A DNA stretch of 64,000 bases, from contig CM066035.1 of assembly GCA_033557465.1 (NCBI GenBank), forward strand, positions 920,400,235 through 920,464,234, in the 5' to 3' direction. The stretch is from Ichthyophis bannanicus. Taxonomy: Eukaryota; Chordata; Amphibia; Gymnophiona; Ichthyophiidae. A model generated the notes under the pieces. That model was not told where the DNA came from and made no database searches. It worked only from the letters and a program-made list of their open reading frames with translations. Of this stretch, positions 53,691-64,000 are shown in pieces (positions within the stretch are counted from its first letter, which is position 1; every line of letters begins with the position of its first letter). Both the position numbers and the translations under genes were made by a program.

Positions 53691-55183
53691 GAGAGAGAGA
53701 GATTCACTTAACAAGAAGGGGTAAAACCTGCTTGAGAATATAGATAGAGAATCTCTTTCTGGTTACAAGTGGAAGAACCATGGAGAAGGTTTCATGGAAA
53801 CCAGTGGAATGTTCTTACTTATAAGGCGAGGTCTAGATTTCTTTAAAAATTCTAGCCTTTGAATAACCAGGAATGGAGACCTACGTGAAGGGATGCAGAG
53901 GAGATCCTTAGTCTTAAGATAACAAGTCTGGATCCTTCTATAACTTCAGTGTAGTAGCTGGAGAAGAAGACGCAATATAAGGGGATACCATGTTTGCCCC
54001 TCTATGAGGGCAATATGAGTATCATGCGTTCTTTGTTCAACATAAGCTTCAATGAAGTATTGGGAATTAGAAGGAATGCCCTAGACAAGGACCGACTGCA
54101 TTGAAAAGGAATGCAACCCTGTTGTAAGAGTTCCACTAGAGATGTGGAACAACCCAGGGAATTGAGCAATTCTTTATGCTTTCACGTGGTCTAAGCCCTG
54201 GTTCCTTTTCCTTAAAAGGAAATTTTAAGGAAGATGGTAAGAGTAGGAAAAAAACAGTCATGTAGGAGAATGACTGGGCAAAGCCTTTTTAACCATCTGG
54301 AAGTTACCTACTAGGAATGGCTCTGATGCTCTCTGGCAAAGTTGCAGAGCTTTTTTCTATAATTGCAGAGAGCATGTTGTAGGTTGCTTAGGTGAGATCT
54401 GGCTGTTTAATTGCCAGTGTGCAACCTAATCTATTCTGTTGGAGCCAAAAAGAATTGAAGATGGCTAAGAATAGTAGACAGGCCGGTTGCCTGCAATGAT
54501 AAATTGTCCAAGTGGGTTTTGGAACCTCTCTTGGAATTATTTGTTATTAAGGCAGCAGAAAAAGTTAGGTCCTATAGATTGGAAAAGGACCGACAGACAT
54601 AATTAGGAGTGGTAAAACTCAATTATCGTCTGATAAGCTGTCTTAAAAGAAATATTTGAGAAGATTGCAAAGGGGAAGAAAACTCTGTATGGAAACCACT
54701 TACTGGAGTAGGTATTAAAGAAAATCCTATGGGCTTAAAAAGTAAGCCCTCCAGTTGAATTGTATCACTCTTAGAGACTGAATGTCTCGACCAAGAGGGA
54801 TAGAAAGTAATACAGAGTTGAGAAGACTTACAATTTGGTAAGTCCCTGAAAAGGTAAAGCCCCTTGCAGTCAAAACTCTGAGATATCCTCGTACAGGAAA
54901 ACTGTCAAGGTGAAGGGCATAGCCTACCTTGTTGTTAGTTGTTACTCCTCTTTTTCCTTCAAAAAGGAGAGGAGAAACCTGTTACCTGTAGGGCATGATT
55001 GTCCTCAGTAGCTCTAGGAGCTAAAAGAATGGATTTCTCTTGTGGCAAGAGATTCATGCCTAGAGTCGAGGATTGAGTCAGTGTGTCACTGATCTCTCAG
55101 TAAGGATGAGATTAACTGTAGATAAGAAGTAGGTTACCGGTTCTAAACCTCAAACAGGAAAAAGAGATTTAATGAATAAAATA
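53691..55183 (-). other. Decayed DIRS G pol remainder
   Basis: About 1.5 kb between the CR1 and gag, with no frame that shows RT or RNase H motifs. Only scattered words recall F (for example 'gatgctctctggc', 'gttgcagagc', 'gcagagagcatgtt', near 54325-54375, equal to F about 43470-43530 and B 18035-18090), which places it as the RNase H region and RT upstream of it. Confidence 0.6.
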
Positions 55184-56934
55184 TCAGAAACCCTGCGACT
55201 GCTGGGTTTGCTGAGCCTGTTGAGGTTTTGATTTTCTTAGCCTGGTTTGATGTTGCCCTTCTTTGGAAACATCTGCATGATGGGTAGAAGATGGATAAAA
55301 CTTTTTTCCCCAGGGGGGATAAAGTTTCTTAGGAGATTTTTTACTAGCTGGGATAGAGGAAAGTTTTGACAATCCTCTGAAAGCAACAATATCAGTGTTT
55401 AACTGATTAGCTTGGAATAAAGCATCCTTGTTAAAGAGGTTTTCACCAGTACAAGGAGTATTTCCCAGCCTTTCCTGTACCCATCTGTCCAAGTCTGAAG
55501 CTTGGAGCCAGGCTATGCGTCGTGCTCCTATGGCTATAGCAGAGGTTCTGCTAATAGACTCAAAACAGTCCAGGGAAGCACGATTAAGGAACTTAGAGAC
55601 ATTTTGAGCATGACTAACTAACAAGAAATAGTCTGCTCTTTTATGTTCTTGAAGAAAAGGGTTCAAAAGCTTTAAGTTCTTTGTGACCTCTTCAAGAGAT
55701 AATCCCATATAGAAAATATATGAGATAATTCTTGCTGAAAGCATGGATGCCTGGAAGCATCGACGTCCAAAGGCATCTAAAATCCTACTCACGACCTGGC
55801 GGATAAGAGGAGTGCTTCTTTGCACTCTTAATACGCCTCATTGCTGATTCTACAACAATAGAATGATGAGGAAGTTGAGTCTTTTGAAAATCTGGAGAAG
55901 GTGGCACCTTGTATAGTGTCAAGTGTCTTAGAATGTGGGGATACCGTTAAAGGAGTTTCCCACATTCTTAATAGTAGATCCTGTAAGATCTGATGCAAAG
56001 GAAGCATGATCACCTCCTTTGGAATCCAGGGGAATTGCAGAGTTTCTGAATTCCCTGGTATAGATTCTTTACCAGGTATAGACATGGCAAGTAACTTTGC
56101 CATATCAAGCAGAAAAGCTTGAAAAGAAATCTCTCCTGAGGAGGACCCTCTGAAATGAGGGGTAAAGGCTAGAATTGTTGAAAATTCAGCCTTGGTACCG
56201 ATGGATTCATCCCAGTCATCGAGATCGGAAGACTTGAAAGGATGAAGCATCGGATTTTCTTTAAAGAGATGTCTTCGGTACCGTCCGAGGTCGGTACCAA
56301 ATCCTCCATGCTAGAGAGCGATTCCAGGCTCGGCATCAAAGGAAGCAAGTCTGTCGAAGCAAGCATCAACGGTACCGACACCGGTGCCGATGCCGATGCC
56401 GATACCGATACCGATAGTTGGGGAACGGTCTGCAGCGACTCCAGAAGTACCGAAGCAGCTGAGAGATTCGCTAGACTACGTTCATCGGTGAGGAATATCT
56501 CATATCCAGCACCATAGCCGATGCCAGGGTGTCGGTACCGCCCGAAGCGGCCACAACCACCAAGCATGGCCCAGGTATGTCCATGGAGGTAAGAATCTCA
56601 GGAACAACGTGAAGCCCCGTTAATGCTTTGGAGCCCGAAGACTCCCACCGGGGCTTTATTGCCAAAATGTCCTCGAGGGCAACGCCAGAGGCATCTCGAT
56701 GCTTAGAAGGAGATCTACCACTCGAGGACTGGCTAGTCTGAACAGACTTTTGTTACCTGATCCTGTGAGAAAGAAGATATTCTGGCTGGTGACATCGAGT
56801 CTGATGTGAACCGGGTATCGAGTTGTGCTTGATCCTGAAGACTTCTTCTATTTAAGTTCCTGCAGGAGACACACTCCAGTGGGCAATGGTCAGGACCTAA
56901 ACATTTTAGACACCAAGTATGAGTGTCTAAAAAT

Positions 56935-59900
56935 ATATCTGATACCAACAGCATTCAATTGTACTGCTGCCTTTAGCATCCAAGTATCAAAAGCAACAAT
57001 CCTCCCTCCCACAGCCTGCTCTGCCCAATCGGGGCCGAGCAGCCATCGCTTAAAGAGAGCGCCAGCAGACATACCCGCGCCTGGCAGGCCTCGCCTGAAG
57101 ACCATTCGAAGTGCCCTTATACCGTGACCTAACAGGAATAACACCAAAAGATAATCATGACTACCTCAACCCTAACGCTCGTTTTTCTCTACACTATTGC
57201 CATGACCATTCATGACTCTGTTTCATACATACATGATCATAACCCTATCCCAGCACTCCTAGGATCAAATAGAAAACATCACTACAACTATTATCAACCT
57301 TACCCAAACCTTCAACAAAAGAGACAATCACGCCTGCTCTACATAACACTGGAGACCATTACTAACAAAAAGATCAACAAAGACGACCTGCAACACGAGC
57401 TTAGATGTGCACTCATCAACGCACGGTCTGTGCGCAACAAATGGCCAGCCATCACAGACCTAATATCCAACTACAATCTAGACCTCCTAATGGTCACTGA
57501 GTCATGGCTCTCTGACTCAGACACTGTCCTAATTAACCAAATCACACACCCCAATTTCTCACTCTTTGCTTGTAACAGAGATAATAGAAGAGGTGGAGGA
57601 GTCTTCATAATAGCAAAGTCTGAGTTGCAATACCGAGTGTCCCTAACCAGGAGCTCCCAGCATCTAGACACTATAACTATCGCAAATAGAAGCAACTCTA
57701 TCAATCTCATCTATTCAGCACCAAACGCAGTATCAGAAGATCTCTCAGATATAATAAACTTGGCCTGCAATCCTGACAACCCCAACAAACCAAACTGGTT
57801 GATAGGTGATTTTAACCTTGCCTCTCTACATCACGACTTATCCAGTACATTCCTCGATGCAATGACAGACCTTGGATACAAACAAATCGTGCACAACCCC
57901 ACACACAATCAAGGGAACATCCTCGATTTGATATTCGTTCCATCAGCAGTCTCGAGCTTAAATAATTACACCAAACTATCTATTATCCCAGTCCCTTGGT
58001 CAGACCATAGCCTGCTCTTATTCCAGATTCCAACAAATTCAAACGCACTCGTCCAGCCAGTCACCTCAACAACAAGCGCAGCGCGATTTAAACCGTTAGA
58101 CACAGAGACCTTCACTAAACAAGCGTTGCCAAAACTATCCAAGCCAACGGACAATCTGAACGAGTTGATCTCTAACTGGAACGACACTCTCTATCAGTAT
58201 GCCCATCAACCAAGCATGAACAAGAAGCTCCCACCCAGGAATCGCTGCAATAAAAAACAGGATGCCTCTTGGTTCTCTCCAGAACTACGTACATCGCTAC
58301 TCCAACTGAGGAAGTTAGAAAGAAAATGGAGACACACCCACAACAGCCAGGTTCAAGAAGAGTATCTTACCCACCTCAAAAAGCATCGCGAACTAACTTG
58401 GACTACAAGGAAAGAATTCCACTCCAATCTTCTCAGCAAAACACTAAACAGACCACGTGATCTCTTCAATTTAGTAAAAACATTAACCAAAGATCCATCG
58501 CCACCGCATCAAGAATCCATACAACCACAACTATATGCTAATTTCATCCAAGCCAAAATGGTCAAGGCGAACACAACGCCATCACAAATACTAATCCAAC
58601 TCCCGCAAGCTCAAGCATCACTCGATAAATTCTCACCACCATCAAGACAAACCATCGAAGAAATTATCGCTACCATAAACACCACCACGGCACCAAATGA
58701 CCCATGTCCAGCACAATGGATCAAAACCTTACGTGCCGAGCTTAGCCCTTACATAGCTAAGATCGCAAATATCTCCTATCTAACTGGGATCTTCCCTACT
58801 GCCCTTAAACAAACATCAATTCGCCCTCTGCTAAAAAACAACCAGATGGACCCAACGAAGGAAGAGTCCTACCGCCCAATCTCCAGCATTCCCTACCTAG
58901 CCAAGATACTTGAAAAGGAAACTCAGAGGCAGATCCAACACCACATTGACACAGCAGCCCCGTTGGACCCATGCCAACACGGATTCCGAGAAGCTCACGG
59001 AACAGAAAAACTCATGACTTCACTACTTAACAAACTCATTTGTGGGATTGACAACATTCACATGGCCATTGCAATGATTTTTCTGGACATATCAGCGGCA
59101 TTCGACTCAGTCGACCATAAGATTATGCTAGCTAGACTTCACGAAAAAGGCATCCGTAACCAAGCCTGGAACTGGTGCAAATCTTACTTAGATGAGCGAT
59201 GGCAACAGGTCCGTACAGGCAACATTACATCTGAACCCTTCAAACAGAAACAGGGAGTACCTCAAGGCTCATCTCTATCTGCGCTGCTTTTCAATATATA
59301 CATGCAGCCAATCTGCCAAATCACCAGAGATTTCGGTATATCTTGCCTATTATACGCAGATGACGTACTAATATTCACATCGATCAACAAATCAAATCCT
59401 GACTACTCTCCACTAATCAACTGTTTCAATGCAATAACCGACTGGCTTCTCAATCAGAACATGAGAATAAACTTCAAGAAAACCGAAGTACTCATAGCCA
59501 CAAGAAACAAGCAATTTTCTCTGCCAACCACCCTCACAGTAAGAGATGCAGAACTCCCAATTAAGGCCTCCATAAAGTACCTCGGTGTGATACTCGATCA
59601 ACAACTCAATCTTAAAGAGCACATAAACAACACAGTAAGGTCAATTTACTACAAACTAAAAACACTGCGCCACCTGAAACCAATGATGGAGACCAAGGAC
59701 TTCCGTACAGTTTTCCAAGCAATAGTCACACCCGCATTTCGACTATGCGAATATCATCCTTCATGGCCTCCCCAAGAATACACTAAATCCACTTCAACTG
59801 GCGATGAACGCGGCAGCCCGCATCTTATCTGGAGCCTCTATAAGAGATCATATAACACCAATACTGATCGATCTGCACTGGCTCCCGATAAACTGCAGAA

Positions 59901-60495
59901 TAATATACAAAACCCTCCTCATCACATTCAAGGCTATTAATAAATTATCTCCTGCATCGATCTCAAAGCTCATCACCCACACACCAAACAACAGACCCAG
60001 GAGACTAATAGCAGAAAACACACTAGTTACTCCTAGTAACTCCACAACAAACTACTAACAGAGCTTTTGTGTCCTATGCTCCCAAGTGCTGGAACAAACT
60101 ACCTCCAAACATCAGATCAATCAGGGATATCACCCAATTTAGAAAGTCCATCAAGCACTATTTATTCACTTTGCACTTCAGGCTACCATACACACAATAG
60201 AACCGGCTCTCGCCTCACTCAGATAACTCCTACACATAACAACAATCCAGAACAAAGGATCAAAATGTGAAACACGGTATTCTTGTCAAATATCAAATCT
60301 TGATGTAACCTATTCAATGTATATATAATTTGTATAATTATGTAGATAGTTACCCCCAGTTCACACCCAGTTTATCTTCCCTGTTATCTGTAAACCTAGA
60401 TCAGTCATGTATTGACAGGTATATTGTTGTTAATTGTAAACCGCACTGATGATGAATAGTGCGGTATATAAAAAATGTTAAATAAAATAAATAAA
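56935..60495 (+). mobile_element. L2 LINE, near full length
   Basis: 3.56 kb with a candidate 7-bp target duplication TAAAAAT (56928-56934, 60496-60502). A GC-rich leader (56990-57130) precedes one large ORF. The 3' end is 'taaaccgcactgatgatgaatagtgcggtatataaaaaatg' followed by (TAAA)n; 'ccgcact...agtgcgg' can fold as a hairpin. It splits the gag zinc-binding-like motif of G, so it is younger than G. Confidence 0.92.
57157..60058 (+). pseudogene. L2 ORF: endonuclease-reverse transcriptase (one frameshift)
   Basis: 927 codons open from 57157 to 59940. Endonuclease: 'CALINARSVRNKW', 'LLMVTESWLSD' (Glu), 'NWLIGDFNLASLH' (GDFN), 'PVPWSDHSLLLFQI' (SDH). RT: 'SYRPISSIPYLAKILEKE', 'CQHGFREAHGTEKL', 'IFLDISAAFDSVDHKIM', 'KQGVPQGSSLSALLFNIYM', 'LLYADDVLIFTS' (catalytic YADD), 'IKYLGVILDQQLNLKEH'. 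An extra base near 59738-59740 shifts the frame. The true C-terminus ('DLHWLPINCRIIYKTLL') continues to 60058. Apart from this single indel the gene appears intact, so the source was active recently. Confidence 0.93.
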
Positions 60496-61149
60496 TAAAA
60501 ATCTGTACCGCCACACTTTGAGCATTTCTTAAGGATAGTGGCTGGCTTTTCCATAATGGAAAGGATAGAGGCCTAGTGGCCTAGAAACTGTCAGGCACTA
60601 AAGAGGAAAATTCCTTAAAAAAGAAGAAATTTTTAGTAAAAAGAAAGAAAAGCACTGGCGGTACCAGTGGCATCGAGGGAAGGCAGACGCGACCACAAAA
60701 ATCAAGAATAAAAAAGAAGAATTTTCTGCAGTGACAGGAATACATCCTGCTGGCTCCGCGGAAAACAGAAAACTGATGAGAGGGAAGTGAATGGGCGGGA
60801 AGGCAGCGCACATGCATGTGGGATGCTCCCAAAGGCTTTCTTTCTGGATGCTGGGGAGCGTTCCCACACAGGCTCCGTCGGTACCGACGTACCCATATGT
60901 GAAGACTCATTCCTGCTTGTTCCTGGAGATAACTAAAAATATGTAAACAAAAATTTAATTGAAACCCCAAGAAGTCAGACTCCACATGCAGCGCAACAAC
61001 AGACAGAGATGCAGTTCCCCATACTGTGCAAAATATAAAGATAGCGCAAAGTCCAATCACTAAAATGAAAATAAAATTATTTTTTTCTACCTTTGTCATC
61101 TGACCATTTTATTCTCTTATCATGCTGGTCCCGATCTGAGGCTTCTGCT

Positions 61150-62120
61150 TTCCTGTCTTCTCTTAGCTCTCTTTCTATGGTCTATAGTCCATCTGCCTCT
61201 TCTTTTACCCATCGGCCTCTTGTCTCTTCTGTTTTCTTCACTTCCTTCCATCAGCCTATTTCCAGACCCAATAACCCTTCCCTCTATCAGCCCCCTTTCC
61301 AATCCTCCCCGCCCAGTACCTTCCTATGTCAACCCCCTTGCATTCCCATGACTGCCTCTGGTGTCCATTCCCTTCCAGTCCCCCTCCTTCCCCACCGTCC
61401 AGCCCCTTCTAGTCCAAATACCATCACAGGCATCAGCTCACTTCCACTCCCTGTGCCACCCCCCCCCTCCCTCAGCTCCCTTCCAGTCACCCTACCCTCT
61501 GTCCAGTCCCCTGTGACAGCTCCCTTCCAGCATCCTCCCCATTACCCAGCCACCTACCAGTCCCATCCCCAAGTGTTAGCTCTCTCTAGTCCCAACCCCA
61601 GGTGTCTGCTCCCTTCCATTCCCCTACTCCCTTCCTTAATGTCATCACCCTTCCAGTCCCCCTCCAGTATCATCCTCAGATATCAGCTTCCTTCCAGCTT
61701 CCTCCTATCCCCTCCATGTCAGCTCCCTTCCTGCCCCCACCCCACCATGTGTCAGCCCCTTTCCTGACCCCTCCTTTCCCTGGCAGCCCCTCTCAGCATC
61801 CAGTCTCATTCTCCCATCCCCCCGCATCTGCCCATTTGTAGCCCTAGCCCCCAATCTTCTTCCAGGGCCAGCATCTCCCTCCTCCCCCCCATCAGCCCAT
61901 TTCCAGTCCCAGCCTATTTCCAGTCCTAACCCCCCCCCCATCAGCCATTACCAGTCCTAGCCCCCCTCCGATTAGCCCATTTCCAATGCTAGCTCATCAG
62001 TCAATTTACAGTCCTAGCCCCCCCCTCCTGATCAGTCCATTTCCAGTACTAGCCCTCCCATCAGCCCATTACCAAACCTAACCCGCACTGAGATCAGCCC
62101 ATTTCCAGTCCTAAGTCCCC
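61150..62120 (+). repeat. Pyrimidine-rich minisatellite
   Basis: Degenerate units of about 30-40 bp with 'cccatttccagtcctagcccccc-tcagc' (clear at 61880-62110) and 'cagctcccttccagtcccc' (61420-61740). Low-complexity C/T-rich ORFs here are not genes. 62121-62269 looks like ordinary sequence with a higher GC content. Confidence 0.75.
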
Positions 62121-62659
62121 CCCTCCCTGGGAAGCCCCGCACTTGCCTGGCCAGCCTGAAGCCCGGTGTCCCGGCTCTGCAGAGCCGCAAGAACGAACAG
62201 CGTTTCCCTTCTTTCCTGCAGCTCTGTTAAAGTTGAACCCAGCCCTGCCTAGTGCTAATACCTTTTGAAAAGATAAACCATTTCCTGTTAACTTGTTCCA
62301 TGCCACTATGATATCATAGACTTCTATCATATCCCATCACAGCCATCCCTTCTCCAAGCTGAAGAACTCAAACACATTTAGTCTTTCATCATCAAGGAGC
62401 TGTCCTATCCCCTTTAGCATTTTGCTTGTCCTTCCCTATATTTTTGCTAGGAAAAAGTGCATTGTTATTGAGATGTGGCAACCAGAAAGATACACAATAC
62501 ACGAGGAATGGTTACACCATAGAGCAATAGAGGTATTATGACAGTCTCCATTCCTTTCCAAACAGTTCCTAACACTCTATTTGCTTTATTTCAACCCACA
62601 CTGCACCCTGAGCTTAGCATTTCAATGTATTGTCCCATAATGAACTCAAGATCCTTTCC

Positions 62660-63400
62660 CTGCATGTTGACACCCAATATCACCCATTCCTTTCTGAACA
62701 CACTACTAAGACACTTATCCACTCCTTAGTCACTTCCCGTCTAGACTATTGCAACCTTGCTGGTCTCCATCTGAATTATTTCTCTCTTCCTCAATTTGTT
62801 CAACACTCTGCTGCACGGCTAATCTTCCGCCAGTCTTGTCATGCTCATATTATCCCTCTTCTCAAGTCACCTCATTGGCTCCTTATCCATTTCCGCATCC
62901 AGTTCAAAATTCTACTGACCTAGAAATGCATTCACTCTGCAGCAACTCACTACCTTTCCTCTTATCTCTCCCTACACCTCTTCTTGGGAACTCCGCTCTT
63001 CTGGCAAATCGCTTCTATCTGTGCCCTTCTCTTCTACTGCTAACTCCAGACTTCGCTCCTTTCACCTAGCTGCTCCTTATGCCTGGAACCAATTACCTGA
63101 GTCCCTACATCAGGCACCTTCTCTAGCACTTTTCAAATCCAGGGTGAAAACTCACCTCTTTGCTGCCGTTTTCTGATCTTGACTCACCTGATCTCCTTCG
63201 TGTCTCCTTACCATTCCCCCTAGTTGTATCCTATGTCTACAGCTACTGTCTATCTTGACTAGATTGTAGGCTCTGATGAGCAGGGACAGTCTTTCACATG
63301 TGTCTGTGCAGCACTGCATATGCCTTGTAGCGCTATACAAATGTTCAGTAGTAGTAGTAGTAGTAGCATTAATAGTAGTAATATGTAACCCAGCATTATG
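62660..63400 (+). mobile_element. L2-type LINE 3' fragment
   Basis: Residues 'LVTSRLDYCNLAGLHLNYFS', 'FVQHSAARLIFRQSCHAHII' and 'HWLLIHFRIQFKILL' are the typical L2 C-terminus. 3' UTR text 'ctgcatatgccttgtagcgctatacaaatgttc' leads into a (AGT)n microsatellite at 63347-63366. A different L2 family from the two in DIRS G, with a GTA-type instead of a TAAA-type tail. Confidence 0.82.
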
Positions 63401-63437
63401 TGCTAGTGGTTAGCAGTACTTTTCCCTCCATGTATCA

Positions 63438-63600
63438 CTTTATTTATTTTATTTATTTATTTATTTCCAGTCTCTTTTATACCGCGCTATTCAACATCAG
63501 TGCGGTTTACAATAAACAAAGAACTACACATTTCCTAGGGCACTCTGTGTTTACAATGAACAGGTGTTAAAACTTGGATAACATAGGATACTCTCGATAA
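63438..63600 (-). repeat. L2/SINE-type tail fragment
   Basis: (TTTA)n, then 'ataccgcgctattcaacatcagtgcggtttacaataaac'. On the minus strand this is 'accgcactgatgttgaatagcgcggtat...aaataaataaa', almost the same as the 3' end of the L2 at 60430-60495. It is a 5'-truncated copy of that L2 family. Confidence 0.8.
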
Positions 63601-63737
63601 TATTACATTTCAAATGCCATTTAGTTGACTAGTCTCATAAGGCCCCTTTACAATACTTCATGGTCCACTTGTGTTTGTAAGTGCGCTGAATAGTTTTGTA
63701 TCTGCAAATTTTATCAACTCACTTCCAGCTCCCTTTG

Positions 63738-63880
63738 AAACATAGAAACATGATGGCAGAAAAAGACCACATGGCCTACCATATCAACTACAACAGTCTC
63801 CTTTTTTCCTTCAGAGATGTTTTGTGTTTGTCCCATGTTTTCTTGAATTCAGATGCTGTTCTTGCCTCTACTACCTAGAT
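63738..63880 (-). mobile_element. Short CR1 3' end, nested
   Basis: 'aacatagaaacatgatggcagaaaaagaccacatggcc' and 'ttgtgtttgtcccatgttttcttgaattcagatgctgttcttgcctctactacct' are the 3' UTR of the CR1 family seen at 8515-8690. It is a heavily 5'-truncated insertion of about 140 bp within the older CR1. Confidence 0.72.
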
Positions 63881-64000
63881 GAGTTATGAAAACATTAAAC
63901 AGTACTAGTCCCAGTACAGATCACTGGGACACTCTACCATTTACCTCTCTCCACTGGGAAAACTGATCATTTAGTCCTACCCTGTTTCCTATCCTTTAAC

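Larger units (their letters stand above)
55184..60554 (-). pseudogene. DIRS G gag-like ORF1, split by an L2
   Basis: The start is at 60554 (MEKPATILKKCSKC, then the L2 insertion). It resumes at 56927 (TDTHTWCLKCLGPDHCPLEC) and runs through frames 56954-56733, 56567-56169, 56250-55828 and 55825-55184. The core 'FGRRCFQASMLSARIISYIF', 'AWLQASDLDRWVQERLGNTP' and the tail ...QQTQQSQGF are clear. The variable region (56270-56420) is made of GGTACCG/CCGATG repeats. It is frameshifted several times. Confidence 0.86.
47575..60931 (-). mobile_element. DIRS element G, inflated by three LINE insertions
   Basis: Left terminus GCACAGTTACTTACCTGTAACAGG; right terminus ...CTTGTTCCTGGAGATA. The ITRs share 'gtacccatatgtgaagact', 'acgtcggtaccgacggagcctg' and more. 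Own sequence is about 4.9 kb; the rest is L2 (48783-50195), CR1 (50215-53690) and L2 (56935-60495). Pol is decayed (47960-48765 and 53715-55180); gag is partly open. The G ICR is at 47840-47938. Confidence 0.9.
41366..61150. repeat. Intron repeat R, copy 3, split by DIRS F and G
   Basis: Segments 41366-41471, 47091-47574 and 60932-61150 together line up with R copy 1 (32990-34130). F sits at the position of 'gttataaa|ctgc' in copy 1 (33130-33142). G sits at 'gtaacctaaaa|ata' (33596-33610). The SINE of copy 1 is absent here. This gives empty-site evidence for both DIRS insertions. Confidence 0.78.
62270..64000 (-). mobile_element. CR1 LINE (minus), interrupted, runs off the window
   Basis: 62270-62660 matches a CR1 thumb/3' region in reverse (related to 24740-25040: 'tagtctttcatcatcaaggagctgtcctatcccctttagcatttt', 'ggaatggttacaccatagagcaatagaggtattatgaca'). 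63660-63735 and 63880-64000 continue it ('agttttgtatctgcaaattttatcaactcac', 'aaaacattaaacagtactagtcccagtacagatcactgggacac'). It has been split by an L2 fragment, an L2/SINE tail repeat and a short CR1 3' end. Confidence 0.75.

Noticed and set aside
61093..61841. Proline-rich plus-strand ORFs of 224 and 79 codons
   Set aside because: They lie in a degenerate C/T-rich minisatellite; the frame is open because of composition.

Overview
The window is eukaryotic and intronic: no operons or prokaryotic signals, two short exons with consensus splice sites on the minus strand, and about 80-90% transposable elements. The repeat mix (many DIRS tyrosine-recombinase retrotransposons, CR1 and L2 LINEs, tRNA-type SINEs, a Tigger/pogo transposon and Penelope-like hammerhead elements) suggests a large amphibian genome, most likely a caecilian. 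The species call is inference from repeat content.

The only host gene seen is on the minus strand. Exons at 32088-31894 (65 codons) and 5202-5068 (45 codons) are both phase 0 at each end, and the second reads as Mediator subunit MED14. The intron between them is about 26.7 kb, and more than 31.9 kb upstream of the first exon holds no further exon that I can recognise.

Layout: 1-4822, CR1 and L2 fragments; 5068-5202, MED14 exon; 5943-8291, internally deleted DIRS 'A'; 9251-24541, DIRS 'H', holding a composite of DIRS 'C/D' (10679-23612), which holds DIRS 'B' (16192-21807); 24692-25860, a CR1 split by a possible solo LTR; 26474-31563, GC-rich DIRS 'E' with gag but no recognisable pol; 31894-32088, MED14 exon; 32990-34990, two copies of an intron repeat 'R'; 35010-40544, a Tigger element split by a 4.6-kb palindromic insertion with hammerhead-like cores; 41366-61150, a third R copy that received DIRS 'F' (41472-47090, the best preserved) and DIRS 'G' (47575-60931, itself carrying two L2s and one CR1); 61150-64000, a pyrimidine-rich minisatellite and nested CR1/L2.

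The DIRS copies read on the minus strand as gag, then RT-RNase H-(methyltransferase-like)-tyrosine recombinase, with split inverted terminal repeats (ITRs) and an internal complementary region (ICR) that joins the complements of both ends. All eight DIRS bodies point in the same direction as MED14. The most unusual signal is a pair of insertions, at 35442-40057 and 51711-52318, with one shared design: a 14-15 bp target duplication, inverted arms, a 38-48 nt tail on one side only, no RT gene, and hammerhead-ribozyme-like cores.
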